Assembly: GCA_030825825.1 (NCBI GenBank)
Contig: JAPJPE010000065.1
Span: forward strand, 1-7,010
Source of the DNA: Streptococcus sp.
GTDB lineage: Bacteria > Bacillota > Bacilli > Lactobacillales > Streptococcaceae
Direction: 5' to 3'
DNA: 7,010 bases
A program made the position numbers and the translations under genes. The notes below the pieces were generated by a model. It ran no database searches. It saw only the letters and a program-made list of their open reading frames with translations, and was not told the DNA's origin. Below, piece by piece: positions 5,677 through 7,010 of the stretch (position 1 is its first letter; each line of letters opens with the position of its first letter).

Positions 5677-6306
5677 ATGGGAAAACTAGAAGTTATTACA
5701 CATCCACTCATTCAACATAAATTGTCTATTCTCCGTCGTACAGATACCTCTACAAAGGCCTTTCGTGAATTAGTAGATGAGATTGCTATGTTGATGGGCT
5801 ACGAAGTTTTGCGTGAATTGCCTCTTGAGGACGTTGAAATTGAAACTCCGATTACCAAAACTGTTCAAAAGCAAATCGCAGGGAAAAAATTGGCTATTGT
5901 TCCCATTCTTCGTGCAGGGATTGGGATGGTTGATGGCCTCTTGAGTTTGGTGCCAGCAGCCAAGGTTGGCCATATCGGGATGTATCGTGATGAAGAAACC
6001 CTGAAACCCGTCGAATACTTGGTGAAATTACCAGAAGATATTGATCAACGTCGCATCTTTGTAGTAGACCCGATGCTTGCAACGGGTGGATCTGCTATTC
6101 TAGCCATTGATTCTTTGAAAAAACGTGGTGCTAGCCATATCAAGTTTGTCTGCTTAGTAGCAGCACCAGAAGGGGTGAAAGCTCTTCAAGAAGCGCATCC
6201 GGATGTCGACATCTTTTCTGCAGCCCTCGATGAACATTTGAATGAACATGGTTACATCGTTCCTGGTCTTGGGGATGCAGGTGACCGTTTATTCGGTACC
6301 AAATAA
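5677..6306 (+). CDS. upp: Uracil phosphoribosyltransferase
   Basis: This 209-residue cytoplasmic salvage enzyme converts uracil and PRPP to UMP and pyrophosphate. Length is exactly that of bacterial Upp. Key parts are ILRAG with R79, MYRDEET with R104, the PRPP-binding loop DPMLATGGSA (131-140) and the uracil-binding C-terminal segment GYIVPGLGDAGDRLFGT (192-208). The start is supported by GAAGGA (5663-5668) 8 nt upstream of the ATG and by the typical MGKLEVITHPLIQHK beginning. It appears to be transcribed alone from the extended -10 promoter at 5527-5535, with a long structured leader. upp followed by clpP is a common order in streptococci. Confidence 0.97.
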   Translation: MGKLEVITHPLIQHKLSILRRTDTSTKAFRELVDEIAMLMGYEVLRELPLEDVEIETPITKTVQKQIAGKKLAIVPILRAGIGMVDGLLSLVPAAKVGHIGMYRDEETLKPVEYLVKLPEDIDQRRIFVVDPMLATGGSAILAIDSLKKRGASHIKFVCLVAAPEGVKALQEAHPDVDIFSAALDEHLNEHGYIVPGLGDAGDRLFGTK

Positions 6307-6328
6307 AGAAACCATTCATGATTCGTCC

Positions 6329-6356
6329 AAAAGGTGCTTTAGATTTGACCTTTTTT
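6329..6356 (+). terminator. Candidate weak upp terminator
   Basis: AAAAGGT (6329-6335) pairs with ACCTTTT (6348-6354) over a 12-nt loop, followed by TT. GTC (6325-6327) with GAC (6357-6359) may lengthen the stem across an internal mismatch. The stem is AT-rich and much weaker than the other two terminators here, so some read-through into clpP is likely. Its descending arm lies inside the CtsR operator and the clpP -35 region. Confidence 0.4.
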
Positions 6357-6360
6357 GACC
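6344..6360 (-). promoter_or_regulatory. CtsR operator
   Basis: On the - strand this reads GGTCAAA-AAA-GGTCAAA, a perfect heptad direct repeat with a 3-bp gap, which is the consensus CtsR site of Firmicutes. It covers the clpP -35 box and part of the spacer, so bound CtsR would block RNA polymerase. Heat or protein-damage stress would lift repression of clpP. Confidence 0.95.
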
Positions 6361-6373
6361 ATTGGTTTATAAT
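6345..6373 (+). promoter_or_regulatory. clpP promoter
   Basis: TTGACC (6345-6350) and a perfect TATAAT (6368-6373) are 17 bp apart. The start is expected near 6379-6380, leaving a leader of about 56 nt. The -35 box is the first half of the CtsR repeat; the second TTGACC (6355-6360) is too close to the -10 to serve. Confidence 0.9.
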
Positions 6374-6391
6374 AGCACATATACTTTGAAC

Positions 6392-6406
6392 CTCACGAAT
6401 CGTGAG
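6392..6406 (+). other. Short perfect hairpin in the clpP leader
   Basis: CTCACG-AAT-CGTGAG is a 6-bp stem with a 3-nt loop (a near-perfect 15-bp palindrome in DNA), 12-13 nt after the expected start and 14 nt before the ribosome site. It may stabilise the mRNA 5' end or act as a protein site. It competes for bases with the right arm of the wider inverted repeat at 6312-6415. Confidence 0.55.
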
Positions 6407-6435
6407 AATGAATGGATACTAAAGGAGAAGAATAG

Positions 6436-7010
6436 ATGATTCCAGTAGTTATTGAACAAACCAGTCGCGGAGAGCGTTCTTACGATATTTATTCCCGTCT
6501 GTTGAAAGATCGAATTATCATGGTAACAGGACCAGTTGAGGACCAAATGGCTAACTCCATTATCGCTCAATTGCTCTTCTTGGATGCCCAAGATAATACA
6601 AAAGATATCTATATGTATATCAATACACCAGGGGGTTCTGTCTCTGCAGGTCTCGCCATCGTAGATACCATGAACTTTATCAAATCAGATGTCCAAACCA
6701 TTGTCATGGGGATGGCAGCTTCTATGGGGACTGTCATTGCTTCAAGCGGTGCGAAGGGCAAACGCTTCATGTTGCCAAATGCAGAGTATATGATTCACCA
6801 ACCAATGGGTGGTACTGGTGGCGGTACCCAACAAACTGATATGGCAATTGCAGCAGAACACTTGCTCAAAACACGGAATAACTTGGAAAAAATCCTTGCG
6901 GAAAATTCAGGTCAATCTATTGAAAAAGTGCATGCTGATGCTGAACGTGACAATTGGATGAGCGCGCAAGAAACTCTTGAATATGGCTTTATTGATGAAA
7001 TCATGGCCAA
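6436..7010 (+). CDS. clpP: ATP-dependent Clp protease proteolytic subunit ClpP (3' end cut by window)
   Basis: The reading frame is open from ATG 6436 to the window end: 191 full codons plus two bases. Streptococcal ClpP is about 196 residues, so only about five codons and the stop are missing. It is the serine peptidase that forms a double heptameric barrel and degrades proteins fed by ClpX, ClpC or ClpE. The catalytic triad is S96 (AASMG), H121 (MIHQP) and D172 (RDNWM). Also visible are INTPGGSV (62-69, oxyanion region), MGMAASMGT (91-99) and a glycine-rich GGTGGGTQ stretch (125-132) leading into the handle helix. The residues before about position 10 are the usual short propeptide region. 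The start is set by AAAGGAG (6421-6427), 8 nt upstream. CtsR control is shown by the operator at 6344-6360. Confidence 0.97.
   Translation, partial: MIPVVIEQTSRGERSYDIYSRLLKDRIIMVTGPVEDQMANSIIAQLLFLDAQDNTKDIYMYINTPGGSVSAGLAIVDTMNFIKSDVQTIVMGMAASMGTVIASSGAKGKRFMLPNAEYMIHQPMGGTGGGTQQTDMAIAAEHLLKTRNNLEKILAENSGQSIEKVHADAERDNWMSAQETLEYGFIDEIMA

Larger units (their letters stand above)
6312..6415. repeat. Interrupted inverted repeat bracketing the clpP promoter
   Basis: CCATTCATGATTCG (6312-6325) is the exact reverse complement of CGAATC (6396-6401) joined to ATGAATGG (6408-6415); the right arm carries a 6-base insert, GTGAGA (6402-6407). The 14 matched bases enclose the upp terminator candidate, the CtsR box, the promoter and the start of the clpP leader. 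In RNA reading through from upp, the two arms could pair and loop out the promoter region. Function unknown. Confidence 0.55.

Overview
The window looks like chromosomal DNA of a viridans-group Streptococcus (Mitis/Sanguinis/Parasanguinis type; the species cannot be fixed by eye). The evidence is moderate-to-low GC with AAGGAG-type ribosome sites, a streptococcal MET-box, the upp-clpP gene order with a CtsR operator in front of clpP, and protein sequences that read like streptococcal orthologues. All large genes are on the + strand. I see no mobile element, CRISPR array, tRNA or rRNA.

Region 1 (1-2394) is a sulfur amino-acid operon. A perfect 17-bp MET-box (28-44) and an extended -10 promoter precede metB (cystathionine gamma-synthase/lyase family, 132-1229). 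patB (MalY/PatB-type C-S beta-lyase, 1231-2394) follows one base after the metB stop codon. MetB would make or cleave cystathionine, and PatB would cleave cystathionine or cysteine to homocysteine or sulfide plus pyruvate.

Region 2 (2395-5517) is a magnesium-uptake unit. It has a consensus promoter 4 nt after the patB stop, an M-box (ykoK-type) Mg2+ riboswitch (about 2430-2587) with an intrinsic terminator (2621-2653), and the P3B-type Mg2+ ATPase gene mgtA (2795-5455) with its own terminator. Between the riboswitch terminator and mgtA lies an unannotated 29-codon leader ORF (2687-2776). It has a strong ribosome site and begins Met-Ile-Gln-Ile-Asp-Asp-His-Pro-Glu-Pro. This acidic/proline start resembles in kind the enterobacterial MgtL peptide, which destabilises ribosomes at low Mg2+. 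The RNA across this ORF can form three competing stems, the last of which masks the mgtA ribosome site. This suggests a second, translation-based Mg2+ sensor behind the riboswitch, and it is the most interesting item in the window.

Region 3 (5518-6306) is upp (uracil phosphoribosyltransferase). Its promoter is built against the mgtA terminator. Its roughly 135-nt leader contains a pyrimidine-rich segment that can pair either with an upstream AAAAAGGAG or with the upp ribosome site, a possible translational switch.

Region 4 (6307-7010) is the CtsR-controlled clpP promoter and nearly all of clpP, which is cut by the window end a few codons before its expected stop. The upp terminator candidate, the CtsR operator and the clpP -35 box share bases. 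A 14-bp inverted repeat, interrupted in one arm, brackets the whole promoter.
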